Assembly (NCBI GenBank): GCA_020631105.1
Contig: JAHDHW010000001.1
Coordinates: 82,170-146,169, forward strand
Origin: Saprospiraceae bacterium
GTDB taxonomy: Bacteria; Bacteroidota; Bacteroidia; Chitinophagales; Saprospiraceae
DNA: 64,000 nt
Reading direction: 5' to 3'
Of the stretch, positions 17,391 through 26,517 are shown in pieces. A model generated the notes under the pieces. It ran no database searches, had not been told where the DNA came from, and saw only the letters and a program-made list of their open reading frames with translations. Position 1 is the first letter of the stretch. Each line of letters begins with the position of its first letter. The position numbers and the translations under genes were made by a program.

Positions 17391-18103
17391 TGGATAGAAG
17401 AGATACCTTAAAGACTTTACTCGTCGGAACCGTAGGTGGCGCAACACTAGGAACCATTGGGTGTAAAACAGAATCAAAAGAGCCGGTCAAATCCAATACA
17501 CCAACTACTGGTGATTATGGTCGAACCCCCTCTGAAAAAGACTGGGATGAAAAAGTATTTGCAGATACGTTTCTGAATGAACAGGAGTTAGAAAGCATTG
17601 CGGTGCTTTGCGATATTATCTTGCCGCCTACCCCTACTGCTGGTTCTGCTACAGAGGCGAAAGTCCCTGAGTTTATTGAGTTTATTGTCAAGGACTTACC
17701 AAGTCACCAAGTGCCTCTACGAGGTGGATTAATGTGGTTAAATACAGAGTCTAATAAACGCTTCAACAAGGTTTTCAAAGACGCCAGCTCAGCGCAACAA
17801 ATAGAAATCATCGAGGATATTGCTTACCCGGACCCTGAAGGCAAAAAGCCAGAAATGGGCCCCGGAATTTCCTTTTTTGATCGAATGCGTAACCTAACCT
17901 TAACCGGATATTATACTACCAGAATGGGATTTGATGACCTTGGATACAAAGGAAATAGTCCTAATGTTTGGGACGGTGTACCAGATGAAGTTCTAAAGGA
18001 TCTTGATGTCGCATATGATCCGGAGTGGACAGCAAAATGTATAGATCAGAGCAAACGTGAGACAATTGCAGAATGGGATAATGATGGTAATTTGATTAAC
18101 TAG
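17390..18103 (+). CDS. Gluconate 2-dehydrogenase subunit 3-like Tat lipoprotein
   Basis: 237-residue small subunit of a GMC dehydrogenase complex (gluconate 2-dehydrogenase subunit 3 family). The N terminus has a twin-arginine-like motif (DRRDTLK), a glycine-rich hydrophobic stretch and a lipobox cysteine (TIGC at residues 22-25). The family blocks LNEQELESIAVLCDIILPPT and FFDRMRNLTLTGYYTTRMGF are present. Such subunits are thought to guide export of the catalytic subunit, which here lacks a signal. The start codon shares one base with the end of the GMC gene. Confidence 0.87.
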   Translation: MDRRDTLKTLLVGTVGGATLGTIGCKTESKEPVKSNTPTTGDYGRTPSEKDWDEKVFADTFLNEQELESIAVLCDIILPPTPTAGSATEAKVPEFIEFIVKDLPSHQVPLRGGLMWLNTESNKRFNKVFKDASSAQQIEIIEDIAYPDPEGKKPEMGPGISFFDRMRNLTLTGYYTTRMGFDDLGYKGNSPNVWDGVPDEVLKDLDVAYDPEWTAKCIDQSKRETIAEWDNDGNLIN

Positions 18104-18238
18104 CGTAGCTCTTTATTGGACTGATTTTTGATTTTTTTCATAGTACAACTGAAGCAGCTAGTCTAAAAGAAGGAATATTTGTCAAACGTCAAGCGTTTAT
18201 AGGGCAAATAATTTTTTCACCTTTTAATCCTTTGATCT

Positions 18239-18538
18239 ATGGAAATAAAAATCGAGGCCGCTTGGAAGTTGAAGGCCAGTCAAATTGAATTAATCAAGAA
18301 AAAGTTAAATAAGCTCGTGACTTTTTATGATCGAGTAATCAAAGCTGAGGTATTCCTAAAAGACAAAGAAAGTGTCGGTACTGAAGATAAAGTTGCCGAA
18401 ATAAAACTGCTCCTGCCCGGACCAGATCTTTTCGCAGAAAGCTCCTGCGACAGCCACGAAAAAGCTATTGTCGAATGTACTGAAAAACTACGTAGACAAA
18501 TTATTAAGCGCAAAGGCAAAATGGCCAGAAGAGCTTAA
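18239..18538 (+). CDS. HPF/RaiA-type ribosome-associated protein (short form)
   Basis: 99-residue protein resembling hibernation promoting factor/YfiA: a short beta-alpha-beta-beta-beta-alpha fold with the pattern of a first helix (QIELIKKKLNKL), central strands (AEVFLKD, AEIKLLLPG) and a final basic helix (CTEKLRRQIIKRKGK). It lacks the C-terminal dimerisation domain of long HPF. Expected role: binding the 30S subunit in stationary phase. It is a single-gene unit ended by a strong terminator and marks the left edge of the polysaccharide locus. Confidence 0.8.
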   Translation: MEIKIEAAWKLKASQIELIKKKLNKLVTFYDRVIKAEVFLKDKESVGTEDKVAEIKLLLPGPDLFAESSCDSHEKAIVECTEKLRRQIIKRKGKMARRA

Positions 18539-18552
18539 TTTCAGCCTTTTTG

Positions 18553-18592
18553 AAAAACCACCATGTTTAAGTTTAAACATGGTGGTTTTTTT
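18553..18592. terminator. Strong bidirectional terminator after HPF gene
   Basis: A perfect 18-bp stem (18553-18570 with 18573-18590) is flanked by A5 on the left and T7 on the right. It isolates the polysaccharide locus from the upstream genes. Confidence 0.9.
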
Positions 18593-18777
18593 ATGTAATC
18601 TGTTGTATTATCTTCCGCTTCGACCAAAATTAAACCCTCTCCAATCTCCACCTAACTCGTTCAAAATCAGCAAATAGCGTAAAAAGTAAATGAAAAACAA
18701 TAGTTTTTCAAAAAAATAGCCTGTCACGGCTGGCCTTGGCTCGTTTTTAGCTTATTCAATGCTAAACACAAATTCCA

Positions 18778-20016
18778 ATGGTTCTAAACAAAAAAAAACT
18801 CGTTCACTCAGAACAAACCTATGATGAGCCTTCATTTCATGTGGTTTATCTAGGTGAAAATGGCTTCCCTATTGGTTTTGGAGCTATTCAAAAAATGATC
18901 CTAATAAGCAAAGCGCTTATTTCAGAAGGAGCTGCGGTCAGTGTGATCAATCGTAAGGGTAAGTTTACACCTGGACAAACAGTAGAAGTTGACACAGAAG
19001 GTTTCTACGAAGGGATTCATTATATATATACTTCTAATGACATTTATCGTCCAAATAGTTTTTTAGCAAGGAACTTGCAAAAAATCAAAGGGAGCTATAG
19101 AGAGTTCCAATATCTAAGAAAAATAAAAAAGGAAGGAAAACTTGATGCTGCTATAGTCTCATGCTATGGCTTTGTTCATGTTCTACTGTATAAGCTTTAC
19201 GCTTCACTACTAGGCTTTCCAATTGTATACAATTATGTAGAGATGGCCCGAGTCTTAAACACCAGAAACGGGTTCTTCACCAAGGTCAATGATTATCTAT
19301 TTGAGAAATTACTAATTCCTGCAATGGATGGTGCATTTCCAATTAGCGAGGTCTTAATCAAGCAATTTGAAAAAATCGCTCCCGGTAAAAAATGGTTAAA
19401 AATTCCGATAATCGGCGAGTTTGACAAATTCGATATTGAAGCTACAAAACCGCAAAGAGACTACTTTGCTTATTGTGGTGCATTAGCTTACCAGCAGGTA
19501 ATCGAGTTTACCTTGAAAGCTTATGATCAATTACCAAAAGATAATCCGGTTGACATTCATCTGATTTTGGGTGGAGGGACAGACGATGATTATAATAAGC
19601 TATTAAACTTTATCCGAACACTTAATAAAGGTGATCAGGTAAAGGTTTTCCGAAATGTTCGCCACAGTGAAATTCCGAAGCATTACAAGCCTGCTAAAGC
19701 ATTACTTATTCCACTAAGGGATACCTTGCAAGATGCTGCACGATTTCCTCATAAAATTGCGGAGTACGTCGCATCTGGGAATCCAATGATCAGTACCAAC
19801 TTTGGAGAAGTTGCCCACTATTTCAAGGATGGAGAAAATGCTTTGATTGCTGAGGGCTATGATGAAAAATTATTCGCAGAAAAAATGAAATTCATTTTGG
19901 ACCATCCCGACAAAGCAAAAGTAATCGGTCAACGAGGAAAAGCGCTTGGCCTCAACACTTTTAATCATTTTACGTATGGTCCTAAAATTCTGGACTTCTT
20001 AAAATCGCTTAAATAA
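18778..20016 (+). CDS. Glycosyltransferase family 4-like protein
   Basis: 412-residue GT-B glycosyltransferase. The N-terminal acceptor half begins FHVVYLGENGFPIGFGAIQKM. The C-terminal donor half has LILGGGTDDDY and a late region with FPHKIAEYVASGNPMISTNFGEV, the counterpart of the GT4 E-x7-E block. No membrane segment. It is the first of four closely spaced rightward genes (gaps 13, 6 and 14 bp) ending in the polysaccharide deacetylase and a GT2 enzyme. Linkage and donor sugar are not deducible. Confidence 0.82.
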   Translation: MVLNKKKLVHSEQTYDEPSFHVVYLGENGFPIGFGAIQKMILISKALISEGAAVSVINRKGKFTPGQTVEVDTEGFYEGIHYIYTSNDIYRPNSFLARNLQKIKGSYREFQYLRKIKKEGKLDAAIVSCYGFVHVLLYKLYASLLGFPIVYNYVEMARVLNTRNGFFTKVNDYLFEKLLIPAMDGAFPISEVLIKQFEKIAPGKKWLKIPIIGEFDKFDIEATKPQRDYFAYCGALAYQQVIEFTLKAYDQLPKDNPVDIHLILGGGTDDDYNKLLNFIRTLNKGDQVKVFRNVRHSEIPKHYKPAKALLIPLRDTLQDAARFPHKIAEYVASGNPMISTNFGEVAHYFKDGENALIAEGYDEKLFAEKMKFILDHPDKAKVIGQRGKALGLNTFNHFTYGPKILDFLKSLK

Positions 20017-20029
20017 AACAGGATTAAGA

Positions 20030-21169
20030 ATGTCCAAAAAACGAATCGCCATATTTGGAGTTAAGTACTTTCCCGCAAGAGGAGGTACAAGTCGTGTGGT
20101 AGAAAATCTATTAAGCGATTTGCGGGAGCATTATGACTTTACAATCTATTGTTATAAACACCCGGAAGCATCGGCACATATGGAAGGTGTAAAAACTATT
20201 CAATTTGCTGAAATCCCAATTAAAGGCTTTGGTGTTTTTCTATACTATCTCCGATGTTGCTTCCATATTCTCTGGAACAATGATTACGATTTAATCCATT
20301 TGCATAAAACAGATGGTGCTTTCTTTCTTCCACTATTGTCCTTAAAGTATAAGGTAATTGCTACTTCACATGCGCTTCCTTATCTGAATGAAAAGTGGTC
20401 CGCACTTGGCAAGTTATACTTTCGGATAACCGAATGGTTATTCATGCACTCAAAAGCAGTATTGACTGCGATTGCAAAAACTCAAGTTGCCTACTTTGAA
20501 GCTGCTTACGATCGCCCCGTTAGATTTATTCCAAATGGCATACACTTGCCAGAGGAAGTGGATCCTAGCAAAGCAGATCAAATACTAAATCCATTGGGTA
20601 TTCAAGGAGAATATTTATTCTTTGCTGCCAGAAGGGTAATCCCTCTCAAGGGTTGTCACACCTTTATTAAGGCACTACAAAAGTTAAAGTACCAGGGGCC
20701 GATAGTCATCGCTGGCGAACTTGACCAGCTTCCTCATTATACTAAAGAACTTCGAAAACTTTCAGAAGGTCTAAATATCCATTTCGTTGGTTACGTAGCT
20801 GGCATGGACAAACTTAATGCTTTACTAAATAGAGCGAAGTATTTCATTTTCCCTTCAGAACTGGAAGGAATGTCTATGATGTTGCTCGAAGCTGGTTGTC
20901 TTGGTACGCCAATGATATGTAGTGATATCCCTCAGAATCTAGCGGTACTTAGCTCCAAAGAAGTCCTTTATTTTGAATCAAAAAATGTAGAAGACCTGGT
21001 AGAGAAACTACAATGGGCCTTAAACAATGAAGGCAAAATGCAGGCACTAGCTCAACAGACCAAACGTACTATTGAGCAAAACTATACTGTCGACAAAGTC
21101 GTCCAGGAATACATCGAACTTTACGAGCAGACGCTTTCTCCAAATAAAATTATCGAAGTTGTTCAATAA
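20030..21169 (+). CDS. Glycosyltransferase family 4
   Basis: 379-residue GT-B enzyme with N-terminal GGTSRVVENLL (the glycine-rich loop) and C-terminal FFAARRVIPLKGCHTFIKAL and PSELEGMSMMLLEAGCLGTPMI, where the two glutamates 8 residues apart form the EX7E donor-binding motif. The protein is soluble and peripheral. It lies 13 bp after another GT and 6 bp before a polysaccharide deacetylase, so it is part of the surface-glycan assembly operon. Donor sugar unknown. Confidence 0.9.
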   Translation: MSKKRIAIFGVKYFPARGGTSRVVENLLSDLREHYDFTIYCYKHPEASAHMEGVKTIQFAEIPIKGFGVFLYYLRCCFHILWNNDYDLIHLHKTDGAFFLPLLSLKYKVIATSHALPYLNEKWSALGKLYFRITEWLFMHSKAVLTAIAKTQVAYFEAAYDRPVRFIPNGIHLPEEVDPSKADQILNPLGIQGEYLFFAARRVIPLKGCHTFIKALQKLKYQGPIVIAGELDQLPHYTKELRKLSEGLNIHFVGYVAGMDKLNALLNRAKYFIFPSELEGMSMMLLEAGCLGTPMICSDIPQNLAVLSSKEVLYFESKNVEDLVEKLQWALNNEGKMQALAQQTKRTIEQNYTVDKVVQEYIELYEQTLSPNKIIEVVQ

Positions 21170-21175
21170 TTAACT

Positions 21176-22237
21176 ATGAGTTCCTATACAAAAAAGAAAA
21201 TTATCTCTGTAGTCGCCCCTGTAATTTCAGGACTTGGTGTACATAAATTATTTGCGCCTGGCTACGCAGGACTTGGACAGGTACTTACCTTTCACCGAGT
21301 ACTTCCTAAGGATAATAAAGATCGAATCCACAATCACCTCAGCTTAGAGATCAGTCCGGAGCAACTAGAGGCAACAATCGCTTTTTATAAAAAAGAAGGA
21401 TACACATTTGTTTCTCTGGATCAAGTTTATGACCTGCTTCAAAAAGGAGCGACGAACACCAAGTTTGTGGCCTTCACCTTTGATGATGGATATATCGATA
21501 ATTACACCGTTGCGTATCCGATATTAAAGGCACACAACATTCCTTTTACTATTTATATTACGACCAATTTCCCAGATTATCGAGCTGTATTATGGTGGTA
21601 TTTATTAGAGGATGCGGTACTCAACCGATCTTCAATCGAATTCACCTGGCAAGGTGTTGAACATAAATACACCTGTGATACTAAAGCTTCAAAGGAATCT
21701 ACCTTTGATGAAATTCGGACTGTAATTAACCAATCGTTTCGGGTTAATGATTATAAAACTTTACTTAAGGGTGTATTTCAAAAAACAGAAATTCAACTTT
21801 ACGAGTATTCAAAAAAGTTAGTGTTAAGTTGGGAAGATATTCGAACCTTAAGCGCGGACCCTCTTTGCACAATTGGAGCACACACCGTCAACCATTATCC
21901 ATTAAGTCAGTTAGAAAAAGAAAAACTGCAATACGAAATTGAAGAATCAAAACATCGCATTGAAAAGCAAATTGTAGATTCCGTAGAGCACTTTGCATAT
22001 CCTTTTGGAAAACCTACCGAGTCCTCCATAAGGGAATTTGAGATGGTTAAAAATCTTGGCTTTAAAACCGGGGTAACCACCAGAATTGGAAATATTTTTG
22101 CACAACATAGATATAAAACTGAATGCCTGCCTCGCATCAGTGTAAACCGCGTGACAACCGAGGATGTGCTTTATTTACAATCCAGTGGTATGTTACCTTT
22201 TATTGTACACCGAGGAAAAAAAGTAATTACAAACTAA
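21176..22237 (+). CDS. Polysaccharide deacetylase family protein (NodB-like)
   Basis: 353-residue carbohydrate esterase 4-type protein. The metal/base motif TFDDG has D103 and D104, and the zinc histidines H236 and H240 appear in GAHTVNH. A later AYPFGKP motif fits NodB motif 3. There is no clear signal peptide, so it may act on lipid-linked intermediates at the inner membrane face or be peripheral. It lies between glycosyltransferases. Likely role: N- or O-deacetylation of a glycan repeat unit. Confidence 0.88.
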   Translation: MSSYTKKKIISVVAPVISGLGVHKLFAPGYAGLGQVLTFHRVLPKDNKDRIHNHLSLEISPEQLEATIAFYKKEGYTFVSLDQVYDLLQKGATNTKFVAFTFDDGYIDNYTVAYPILKAHNIPFTIYITTNFPDYRAVLWWYLLEDAVLNRSSIEFTWQGVEHKYTCDTKASKESTFDEIRTVINQSFRVNDYKTLLKGVFQKTEIQLYEYSKKLVLSWEDIRTLSADPLCTIGAHTVNHYPLSQLEKEKLQYEIEESKHRIEKQIVDSVEHFAYPFGKPTESSIREFEMVKNLGFKTGVTTRIGNIFAQHRYKTECLPRISVNRVTTEDVLYLQSSGMLPFIVHRGKKVITN

Positions 22238-22251
22238 GAGTATTTAAGTAG

Positions 22252-23184
22252 ATGACAGAGTCAAGCCCTAGAATTACAGTATTTATTCTGACTTATAATC
22301 GCGCAAATCTAGTTGAAAGATCCATTAAGAGTGTATTAGCACAAACATTCAAAGACTATGAATTAGTCCTTATTGACAATGGCAGTACAGACGAGACTCA
22401 AAAAGTCTTTGACAGATATCGCGACCTGCCAAATGTTAGAACATTTCGAATAGAGGAAAACATCGGTTTTGCTCGTGGCTATAATTTCTGTCTGGACCAA
22501 ATACAATGCGAATGGTTTTGTAATGTTGGCGATGATGACACTATTACACCAGATGCACTTGAGGTTTTGTTTGGAATCGTGGATGATTTTGACCCCACGA
22601 TTACTGCAGTTTCTTCTAATGGCTGGGACAGTGCGACAAACGCTGCTTCTGGAATTGGATTATTCGCTGATCAGTACCTATCTCCGAAAGATATCGTCGC
22701 CAACTGCGACGGCGACTTTTGGGGAATGACAAAGTCCGAACTTATAGAAGGTAAAAGACTAAACCCTGATATCCCAGGCATGGAAAACACCCTTTGGTAT
22801 AAGGTCGATGCAGAAGCAAAACGGTACTATATTCACAAGCACTTAATCACTTATTATACGGATCACTCCGGCCCCAGAGAAACTGCAAAGCAAAATGCTG
22901 ACCTTAAAATAAAAGCAAAACTTTACAAGGAATTACTTACAGAGCCTTTCTTCTGGGAAGTGCTTAAGAAGTATAATACTTCGCAGTTTAGAACGCGTTG
23001 CCTGAAAGCTATGCATTATTTGAAAGCAGTCAGAGATTACGATACGAGTAAAGTGTATCAAAAAATGTTGCGTGAAGATCGGCCAGGTTTGAAAGATCGG
23101 GTGCATGCGAGTATCATTCGTTTTTTGTCACCAACGATATTGACAAAGTTAGTCTTTTGGAAGCAGCGATTGAAAGCAAGCTAG
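22252..23184 (+). CDS. Glycosyltransferase family 2
   Basis: 310-residue GT-A enzyme. It opens with the GT2 signature ITVFILTYNRANLVERSIKS and VLIDNGSTD. The metal-binding acidic motif appears in NVGDDDTITPDALE. No membrane segments. It is the last gene of the rightward group and is convergent with the DUF4910 gene after only 10 bp, with no obvious terminator between them. Acceptor and donor are unknown. Confidence 0.9.
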   Translation: MTESSPRITVFILTYNRANLVERSIKSVLAQTFKDYELVLIDNGSTDETQKVFDRYRDLPNVRTFRIEENIGFARGYNFCLDQIQCEWFCNVGDDDTITPDALEVLFGIVDDFDPTITAVSSNGWDSATNAASGIGLFADQYLSPKDIVANCDGDFWGMTKSELIEGKRLNPDIPGMENTLWYKVDAEAKRYYIHKHLITYYTDHSGPRETAKQNADLKIKAKLYKELLTEPFFWEVLKKYNTSQFRTRCLKAMHYLKAVRDYDTSKVYQKMLREDRPGLKDRVHASIIRFLSPTILTKLVFWKQRLKAS

Positions 23185-23194
23185 TATAGCCTAT

Positions 23195-24496
23195 TTATAT
23201 TTTCTCGATTACTCTTTTTTCTTCCAATAATTTACCGGCCTGTTCGATTATTCGATACTTTAAGCCTGACAATTTAGCGATATGCATCAGGCTATGTTCA
23301 CCGTCCGAATAGTTTAATATCCAAAGCATCGCCATCTGTAATTGTTTTGCTTCGCTATTACCACCAATCGCTTCATATAGTCCACGTTTTCCCAATTGAG
23401 GTTCTCCTTGCGGGTATAAGTTTTTATAGAAAACATTATGCTCAAAAGTGTGGACCACCTCCCGATAAACTTCCAATGCACCTTCCAGATATTCAGGTCG
23501 AATCAATTGCAAGTTATCTCCGGAAGTATGATACTCCGGATAGGTTCCAAACTGAGATCTTGTAAGATTTCCGATTGGTAAGTTAAATGCAGGTGCACAA
23601 AACTGTCGTTCGTCGTATCCATAAGGAATAAAATTCTGTAGCTTAAACGGCACCCCTAATTTGGTAAATACATACTGTACTACGAAGTCCATCTCACTTG
23701 TCCCTCGACGACTTTTCTTATAGGTGAAATCTCCTGCGTCCCCCAGAAGCGAAGCGACTAATCCTCCTCTGATATTTTTCAACTTCGACTGGTTTTTCGC
23801 AAGCCAGGTAATTGACCCAATTGTTCCCGGGATAAATACAAAACGGTAGGAAAACCGATTGCGCCGCGTCAGCAGGTATCTTGCTAAGTGCGTTAGCACG
23901 CTGACCCCAGAGAGATTATCATTCGCTAGAGATGGATGACAGATGTGAGCTGAAAACAAAATCTCTTCTTGTCTTTCTCCTGGAATATATAATTCTCCAT
24001 AAGTCAAATGTCCCGGCTCCAGTGTCGAATCAATATAGACTTCATATGTGTCTTCTTCGAGTTGTTGATACTGATTATGCGTAAGGCAAAAGCCCCAGTT
24101 TTCTTTGTAGTAGGAAGTGCGATACGGGATAAGGTCTGGTTGTTCTGGCAAAGTATACAAATGATCCTTTAAACTTGCCAGGTCGATTTTCCCGTGAACA
24201 GGAATACTATAATTGAGTAGGTGCAGATTATTATCTGCAAAATCTATAATCTTTTCTCCTTTTGAATTTTTAATCCATGCTTCTCTGATATTCCACTCTT
24301 TGGGTACTGTCCAGTCCAATACTTTTTCCCCGCTCTTTACTTCATGAACCTGAAGGTCAATATATTCTTGCAGGATGCTTAACGTTTGTCGGACACCATT
24401 GCCGGTTATACTTCGGCAGATAGGAAACAATCGCTCGCAAAGTGCAAACAATGAATTTTCTGATGTTGTACTTTTAAGTTTTATTGCGGTGCTCAT
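23195..24496 (-). CDS. DUF4910 aminopeptidase-like protein with C-terminal winged helix
   Basis: 433-residue protein of the DUF4910/DUF2172 family. The signature FPICRSITGNGVRQTLSIL opens the protein. An M28-like metallopeptidase core has SAHICHPSLANDNLSGVSVL with putative zinc residues. The C terminus (LWILNYSDGEHSLMHIAKLSG...) is the winged-helix domain usually attached to this family. I chose the ATG at 24496; an earlier ATG at 24538 lies deeper inside the upstream gene. It overlaps the aminotransferase stop by 23 bp. Members sit in sugar biosynthesis clusters, but their reaction is not established; peptidase activity should not be assumed. Confidence 0.8.
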   Translation of the reverse strand: MSTAIKLKSTTSENSLFALCERLFPICRSITGNGVRQTLSILQEYIDLQVHEVKSGEKVLDWTVPKEWNIREAWIKNSKGEKIIDFADNNLHLLNYSIPVHGKIDLASLKDHLYTLPEQPDLIPYRTSYYKENWGFCLTHNQYQQLEEDTYEVYIDSTLEPGHLTYGELYIPGERQEEILFSAHICHPSLANDNLSGVSVLTHLARYLLTRRNRFSYRFVFIPGTIGSITWLAKNQSKLKNIRGGLVASLLGDAGDFTYKKSRRGTSEMDFVVQYVFTKLGVPFKLQNFIPYGYDERQFCAPAFNLPIGNLTRSQFGTYPEYHTSGDNLQLIRPEYLEGALEVYREVVHTFEHNVFYKNLYPQGEPQLGKRGLYEAIGGNSEAKQLQMAMLWILNYSDGEHSLMHIAKLSGLKYRIIEQAGKLLEEKRVIEKI

Positions 24497-25814
24497 GGTT
24501 CCATTTTCGGTAAACAGGCTGAACGGATCGGCCTTCAAGATAATTGCTAACTCCTTCGTCTAGCGCGTTTCGATAAACGGCCATCGCTTCGCTCATTATT
24601 TCAATCGTCAAATCTGTATCTGCTGATTTATGCGCAAAACTATTTACAATATTAGGTGCGACTAATCCTCGCTTAATGCACTCTTGCATGAAAAGTGTAC
24701 GAAAAGGTTGAGAAGGTTGCTGATCCTGATTCCTGGTAGAAAACACCAAACAAGCAGGATGGCCGTGTACTCCGATAAAACCTTGTAACTGGTGTTCTTC
24801 GATTGCTTTCTCTAATCCAGTTCTTAAGCGCTCGCCTTGTACACGCATATGTTCGACCACATCTTCTTGTTGATAAAAGTCCATTACCGCATTTGCAGCG
24901 GCCAAGGCATGACCTTCCGCTCCGTGCGTAGTAGATAACAAAAAGACGCGCTCCTTATCATGGTAAAGTCCACCAAGTTCCATATACTCTCGCTTGCCAG
25001 CTAGTGCTGCCACAGCAAAACCATTCCCCATTGCTTTACCAAAGGTTGAAAGGTCTGGTTGAATATTATATAGTGTTTGAGCTCCTCCTTTATGCCACCG
25101 GAATCCGGTGATCATTTCGTCCAGGATAAAAAGTGTATTATTTTTTTTGCATAACTCTTGTAGGGCACTAGCAAATTCTAAATCAAGTGGTTCATATTTT
25201 TCGGGCTCCATGATGATACAGGCAATCTCTCCTTCGTTTTTATTGAAGAGTCGCTCTACACTTTTGATATCATTGAATTTGAATTTTAAGGTAAGGTCTT
25301 TAGTCGATTGAGGAATCCCTGCATTAACTTTGGTGGCGCCAATAAACCAATCGTCAATTGAAAAAAATGGATGATCTCCACAAATTGCAATTTTTGATTT
25401 TCCGGTTACTGCACGGGCCAGCTTGATCGCTGCGGTTGTACAGTCCGAACCATTCTTAGCAAACTTGACCATCTCGGCCCCCGGCACGAGGTTTAGAAAA
25501 GCCTCTGCTGTTTCTAACTCTAACATTGCAGGCCTGCTAAAATTAATCCCTTTTAGCATTTGCTGATGTGCTGCGGCGATGACGGGTTCGAAAGCGTGCC
25601 CCAGGTTAACGGCTCGCAAGCCCATTCCATATTCAATAAACTCATTGCCATCAAGATCCCAGACTCGGCAGCCTTTTCCGCTTTCGATGTAAGGAGCATA
25701 AAATTCTGGATATTGATCATCTCCTTTCGCATACGTATGACTCCCGCCAGGAATGGCTTTATGAAATCGCTCTTGTACGGTTAAAGATTGATGGAATTTT
25801 CTACGTTGAACCAT
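24474..25814 (-). CDS. Class III aminotransferase (glutamate-1-semialdehyde aminomutase-like)
   Basis: 446-residue fold-type I PLP enzyme. K260 in STFGKAMGNG is the Schiff-base lysine and D232 in LDEMITGFRW contacts the cofactor. NGSDCTTAAIKLARAVTG is the phosphate-binding region. It resembles HemL, but its place between PIG-L, cytidylyltransferase and DUF4910 genes argues for an amino-sugar role rather than haem synthesis. Neighbours are 49 bp upstream and overlapping downstream. Substrate unknown. Confidence 0.85.
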   Translation of the reverse strand: MVQRRKFHQSLTVQERFHKAIPGGSHTYAKGDDQYPEFYAPYIESGKGCRVWDLDGNEFIEYGMGLRAVNLGHAFEPVIAAAHQQMLKGINFSRPAMLELETAEAFLNLVPGAEMVKFAKNGSDCTTAAIKLARAVTGKSKIAICGDHPFFSIDDWFIGATKVNAGIPQSTKDLTLKFKFNDIKSVERLFNKNEGEIACIIMEPEKYEPLDLEFASALQELCKKNNTLFILDEMITGFRWHKGGAQTLYNIQPDLSTFGKAMGNGFAVAALAGKREYMELGGLYHDKERVFLLSTTHGAEGHALAAANAVMDFYQQEDVVEHMRVQGERLRTGLEKAIEEHQLQGFIGVHGHPACLVFSTRNQDQQPSQPFRTLFMQECIKRGLVAPNIVNSFAHKSADTDLTIEIMSEAMAVYRNALDEGVSNYLEGRSVQPVYRKWNHEHRNKT

Positions 25815-25863
25815 TTTATAATAAAATGTTTTTAGCCTTCCAGGCTAGAGGTTTAATAAAACT

Positions 25864-26517
25864 TTAGAAAACTATTTTTCGAGCATGAAATGCTTCTGCA
25901 TATCGCCCATTACTTGCGGCTTCCATTCCTCGGATGCGCATCAGCGACAAAAAGGTTTCTTTATCAAACCAATGCTTACCGGCTTGACTTTCGAAACAAT
26001 CCAAAAGAATCTGAGCTTTGCGATCAGCCAACTCCTGGCTAACTTCTACGAACATATTTGGAATACCCAAGTCACCATCGTACTTAGGTATCTCGTATTC
26101 CAATACCAGATGGTTTCTAAAAGTATTCCAGGCTAAGTCAGATAATAAGCGATGATCCTGATGTCGATCGTGGCGATAGTGCGTAAAAACGATATCGGGA
26201 TTAAAGTCTTTTTTGAAGGATTCAAAATGTTCTTTAATCTCAAATTTGGACTGTTCCAAAAATGCATCTCTGTAATCCAGCACAACGATTTCTTTATCTT
26301 CAACCGCCTCCAGAAATTTTTCTGCACTGGCTATGGCTTCAAGTCTGCGTTGTGGATTTGAAGCAAAGACGATCCATTTTACATGGCCGACTTTATGCTC
26401 TGCAAATAACTTAAGCAAAGTTGCACCGCACCCGATTTCGATATCGTCGCAGTGTGCACCTACTGCAAAAATGTTCAGTCCTTTTTCTTTATCGTAATTA
26501 AATCCAGATTGGATCAT
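25864..26517 (-). CDS. PIG-L family deacetylase
   Basis: 217-residue LmbE/PIG-L-type zinc-dependent N-deacetylase. The first motif is GAHCDDIEIGCG, with Cys in place of the more usual Pro before DD. The second is THYRHDRHQDHR, supplying zinc-binding histidines and an aspartate. Its start overlaps the end of the cytidylyltransferase gene by 4 bp (ATGA), showing translational coupling. It probably removes an acyl group from an amino sugar or its nucleotide form. Confidence 0.88.
   Translation of the reverse strand: MIQSGFNYDKEKGLNIFAVGAHCDDIEIGCGATLLKLFAEHKVGHVKWIVFASNPQRRLEAIASAEKFLEAVEDKEIVVLDYRDAFLEQSKFEIKEHFESFKKDFNPDIVFTHYRHDRHQDHRLLSDLAWNTFRNHLVLEYEIPKYDGDLGIPNMFVEVSQELADRKAQILLDCFESQAGKHWFDKETFLSLMRIRGMEAASNGRYAEAFHARKIVF

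Noticed and set aside
18468..18677. 69-codon frame overlapping the HPF gene end
   Set aside because: It runs through the terminator hairpin and into AT-rich spacer, with no family signal.
24474..25814. HemL, haem biosynthesis
   Set aside because: Sequence is HemL-like, but the gene lies inside and overlaps genes of a sugar module with no haem gene near.
25864..26517. Mycothiol-type (MshB) deacetylase reading of the PIG-L gene
   Set aside because: Mycothiol genes belong to Actinobacteria; the locus context is glycan synthesis.
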